Shown: one piece after another, positions 60,405-64,000 of the stretch
How positions within the stretch are numbered: the first letter of the stretch is position 1
Layout: each line of letters starts with the position of its first letter
Notes under the pieces: generated by a model
What the model was told of the DNA's origin: nothing
The model's database searches: none
The model's input: the letters and a program-made list of their open reading frames with translations, nothing else
Made by a program: the position numbers and the translations under genes
NCBI GenBank assembly: GCA_020205615.1
Contig: CM035171.1
Coordinates: 4,384,267 to 4,448,266 of the forward strand
DNA: 64,000 bases
Reading direction: 5' to 3'
DNA from: Panax quinquefolius
Lineage: Eukaryota > Streptophyta > Magnoliopsida > Apiales > Araliaceae

Positions 60405-63400
60405 ACCTCCCTTCTTATGAAATTTCGCTTCAAATTAGGGTACGACCGGTATGTCAAGAGGTAAGGATACCTTGATTTCATTTTATTCTAACTCCCAAGT
60501 CATTTCTCAACATCGTGGTTCCTCCACAAAACTTCGATTTTGAGGTATAACCTCGAGCGTAGAATATGTTCCTTCTTATCCAAAATTTGAACAGAACCTC
60601 TTCATACGCCAAATCTTCCGCTATTTCGTCTGCTTCTAACTCAATAATATGGTTCGGTCTTTCACATATTTACGTAATATGGATATGTGAAAACGTTATG
60701 AACATTTAGACATATTCAAGCAGAAAGTTTAGTCTATAGCCACGCTCCTACCGATCGAGGATTAAAATGGACCGATGAATCGAGGATTAAGTTTTTCTCT
60801 CTTCCAAATCTTGTAACTCCTTTCCATGGAGCAACTTTAACAACACACGATCTCCTATATCAAATTCCACGCCCTTTCACGAAGATCAAAGATAACTCTT
60901 TTGTCGATTTTGTGAGGTTTTTATACGTCATTTGATCGTTTCAATCTTTTTCCGTAGTCATACGCACTCAACTCCCGGCCCCAACAACGTTGTTTCACCC
61001 ACCTCATCCCAAAGATATCGAGAACTACACTTTCTTCCATACAACGCTCGAATGGAGCCATGCCAATACTTGTTTGATAATCGCTGTCAGAGGAAAACTC
61101 CACCAATGGTAAGAACTTGTCCCAACTCCCTCAAATCAAGAACACGTAGTCTTAATAGATCTTCAAGAGTTTGAATAGTCCTCTCCGATCGTCCGTCCGT
61201 CTCGAGGATGATATGCCGAAGCTAAATCGTAAGTCCGCGCTCATAGCTTTTTTGCAAACTAACCCAAAATCGAAGTGAATCTGGTCTCGATCGTAAACTA
61301 TGGATACCGCAGATACCATGCGCATTTTACAATCTCGCTTATGTACATAAAGCAAGACGCTCAAGTGTATAAGTTTCTCAGATTTCAGAAGAAATGAGCA
61401 GATTTGGTCAATCTATCAACAATGACCCAAATCGCATCAACGCCCGAGAAACCTTAGAAGACCCAGAACTAAATCCATGGTAATGTGCTCCCACTTCCAT
61501 TTCGAATTTCAAGTGGTTGCAATGGACCTTTTGGTACTGATGCTCCGCTTAACTCGCTGACAAGTTAGACACCTCGAGATAAACAACGCTTATCTCTCTC
61601 TTCATATCGCTTCCACCAAAATGTACGATTTAATATCACGATACATTTTGGTACTCCTGTGATGGATCGCAAATGGTGTGTCAGGCGCCCATCATGATAT
61701 TATACTTTAAATCGTGGTCGTTAGAACACAAAGTCCGGAGTCGACTCAAGTATTCCTTCTTCATCGATTCTCGCTTCCCAAGATAAGACCTCTCGCACTT
61801 TCTTCCTCATACGATCACCTGTGTCCGTAGCTTGAGCAGCCTTTTAACTTTATCGATTAAAGCCTGCTCTACTCAGATATTCGCTTATCATCACACGCGC
61901 GTCCCTCGAGTCTTTAACTCTATCTCCATCCTTTGCAAGTCACACAAATGGGCCTCAGGTCGATAATAACGCACTCGTGATTTGTGATACGATCTTCTAC
62001 TCAACGATCGCCTACCACGCTCGCTTTCCGTGATGGTATCGATGGTACGATCATAATCTTCAATCAGCTTCAAGCCAACGCCGTTGTCGCATGTCGAGTT
62101 CCTTTTGAGTGAAGAAATATTCGAGGCTTTTACGATCCCAGAAGATCTCCACTTTCTCCCCATACAAGTAATGCCTCCAAATTTTAAGCAGAAAGATAAC
62201 AAACCGCTAACCCGCATCACGAGTAGGATAATTCCTCTCATATTCTTTTGAGTTGTCGCGAGGCATAGCTATAACTTTTCCATGTCAGATAAGAACACAT
62301 CCCAACCCTTTGCTCAAGCATCATCAGAGATGACAAATCCTCCGAGCCGTATGGTATCACGTAACAAAAATAAATAAGTCTCCTCGAAGTTCTTGAAAAC
62401 TCTTCTCACATTCTTCGCTTCCAACCGAACTTTCAGATCTTTTCGAGTCACCGAAATATCGGAGAAGCGATTCGAGAAAATCCTTCCATTTAATCTCCGA
62501 TAATAACCAAATTTAAACCGAGAAAGCTACGATTTTTGGCCATCGATTTAGGTTGTTCTACTTTCAATAGCTTCAATCTTTGCCGGGTCAAACAGATATT
62601 CCATGACTTGATACCACGCGCCCAAGGAATGCTACTTCTTCAAGCCGTAACTCTCGATTTCTTCAACTCGCATAAAGCTTATATTCACGGGTTTTGGAGT
62701 GTCGCCTCAAGTGTTGCTCTCATGATCTTCACTTTTTGAATAAATAAGGATGTCATCAATAAAGACGACCACAAAGTGATCTAAATATTCCTCGAATACT
62801 TGGCTCATCATATCCATGAAGGCAAAAGAGAGCATTAGTCAATCCAAAGGACACGACTAGAATTCATAATGCCCGCATCGAAGTTCTCAAAGCCGCCTTT
62901 TCGAATGTCACGGTTCTAATCTTCAATCGGTGATATCCTAAACTAAGATCAATTTTGAAAAGAATTTGCTCTCAGAATCGGGTCAAACAGTCATCAATAC
63001 GCGGGCAATGGATACCTATTTTTGATGGTGACATGATTCAACTCCCGATAATCAATACAAAGTCGATACTCCCATCTTTCTTCTTCACTTAATGTAACAG
63101 AGCACCCCAAGGAGAAGTACTAGGACTTAATAAAGCCAATGTCTAACAATTCTCGCATTGGGTCTTTAACTCCTCAAGTTCAATAGAGCTATTCGACATG
63201 GGCTTTGGAAATAGGTTTTGTACCTGTGTTCAAGGTCGATACAAAATTCAATTTCACGCCCTGGGTAGCCAGAGTTCTTCTGGGAATACGCCAGAAATTT
63301 ATTAACAATAGAAATATCGCTTCAAAAACCGATTTATTTTTGTTTAAATCAGTGATATGAGCTAAGAAAGCTCGACATCCATTTTTCAATAAACTAATAA

Positions 63401-64000
63401 TTTTTTATGGCTCGAGACGACCGTGATTGATTTTAATGGTTTGGTCGTTCAAATTCAAGATAATAGGTTGATTAGAATATGAAAGCTAACAACCTTATTT
63501 AAAACAATCAATTTTTGCATGACGATAAGAAGTTAACCAATCAATCCCTGTAATCACGCCAAATGCAAGTATTTTTAATGAAATAAGATCGACAGTAATG
63601 TGAGGGTACCGATTTGAACCAAACAAGACTTATAAACAAAGTGGATGTAATGAAGGTTTCTCCCAACTGAGTTTCCACAGATAAGTCAAAGTCTAATTTC
63701 TCCTGAGTCAAATTTAATCGATGAGCGCAAGTAGAGAAATAAAAGAATGGGTAGAACCCAGATCAAAATAAAGTGTAGATTTCATTAGAGTTTATGATGT
63801 TTTACCCGTGATGACCTCATTCGTTCCTCGCTTCTCCGGGAGGTCACAACAAACGCCTCCCTCAGACTACCGGCTTTTGATTTTTTTTTCGACTACTTTG
63901 GTGCTCCATCCTAGTTGAATTTGTCTTCAGAAACGACAAAATCGAGCTAAGTTGACTTCTTCTTCCACAATTATAACACGCTTTGACTAAGATGGGCACG
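60405..64000 (-). pseudogene. Chromovirus I internal region: gag-PR-RT-IN-chromodomain remnant
   Basis: Order on the minus strand is right to left: zinc-knuckle text (CYNCGR, 63.95-64.0), protease (about 63.5), RT (about 62.7-63.2: CIDYRELNHVTI; active-site FIDDILIYS at about 62730-62770), integrase (DAIWVIVDRLTK at about 61401-61436), chromodomain-like VLWRNHDVE and TWELE (about 60490-60530), then the polypurine tract. The chromodomain and LTR length suggest a Tekay-like chromovirus. Frames break many times, so no protein can be made. The 5' LTR lies beyond the window. Confidence 0.85.

Noticed and set aside
1..64000. Tandem kinase genes or a second receptor gene
   Set aside because: Only one set of kinase motifs (one GEGGFG, one HRD, one DFG) is present, and all exons join in one frame.

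Overview
The window is nuclear DNA of a flowering plant, most likely a eudicot. It has AT-rich intergenic sequence, GT-AG introns, plant receptor-kinase and ZIP-transporter genes, chromovirus (Ty3/gypsy) LTR retrotransposons, Helitrons, Stowaway and hAT MITEs, and a 100-N scaffold gap. There is no prokaryotic content. Most open reading frames here are chance ORFs in AT-rich repeats.

Layout. 1-310 (minus): first exon of a ZIP metal transporter that runs off the left edge and has a one-base frameshift. 757-23533: a stack of three Helitrons of one family, all in minus orientation. Helitron C (757-23533) contains a duplicated, decayed chromovirus segment (about 1.24-13.84 kb) and Helitron A (14161-23265). 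Helitron A contains Helitron B (16903-23258), which sits 7 bp from A's 5' end. Helitron B carries exon-intron fragments of several unrelated host genes, among them Cu/Zn superoxide dismutase and an ACT-repeat (ACR) protein. 24820-45332 (minus): one intact 24-exon LRR-malectin receptor-like kinase (LRR-VIII-2 type), conceptually 1025 aa and in frame throughout. Its second intron is about 10.6 kb and holds a Stowaway MITE, a chromovirus LTR containing a hAT element, a copia-type solo LTR with a target-site duplication (TSD), a second Stowaway and a hAT MITE with a perfect 8-bp TSD. A MITE-within-MITE lies just upstream of its start codon. 47.4-52.5 kb: an LTR interrupted by an oppositely oriented LTR. 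53235-53334: assembly gap. 56.3-64 kb: another LTR, then the 3' LTR and decayed pol/gag of a chromovirus that leaves the window.

Only the receptor kinase looks functional as sequenced; ZIP is uncertain because of the single-base shift. The biology of most interest is the Helitron stack, whose junctions can be read to the base, with its multi-gene capture. Next is the heavily TE-loaded kinase intron with a possible 19-nt poison exon. All family calls come from motifs read by eye; no database search was run.
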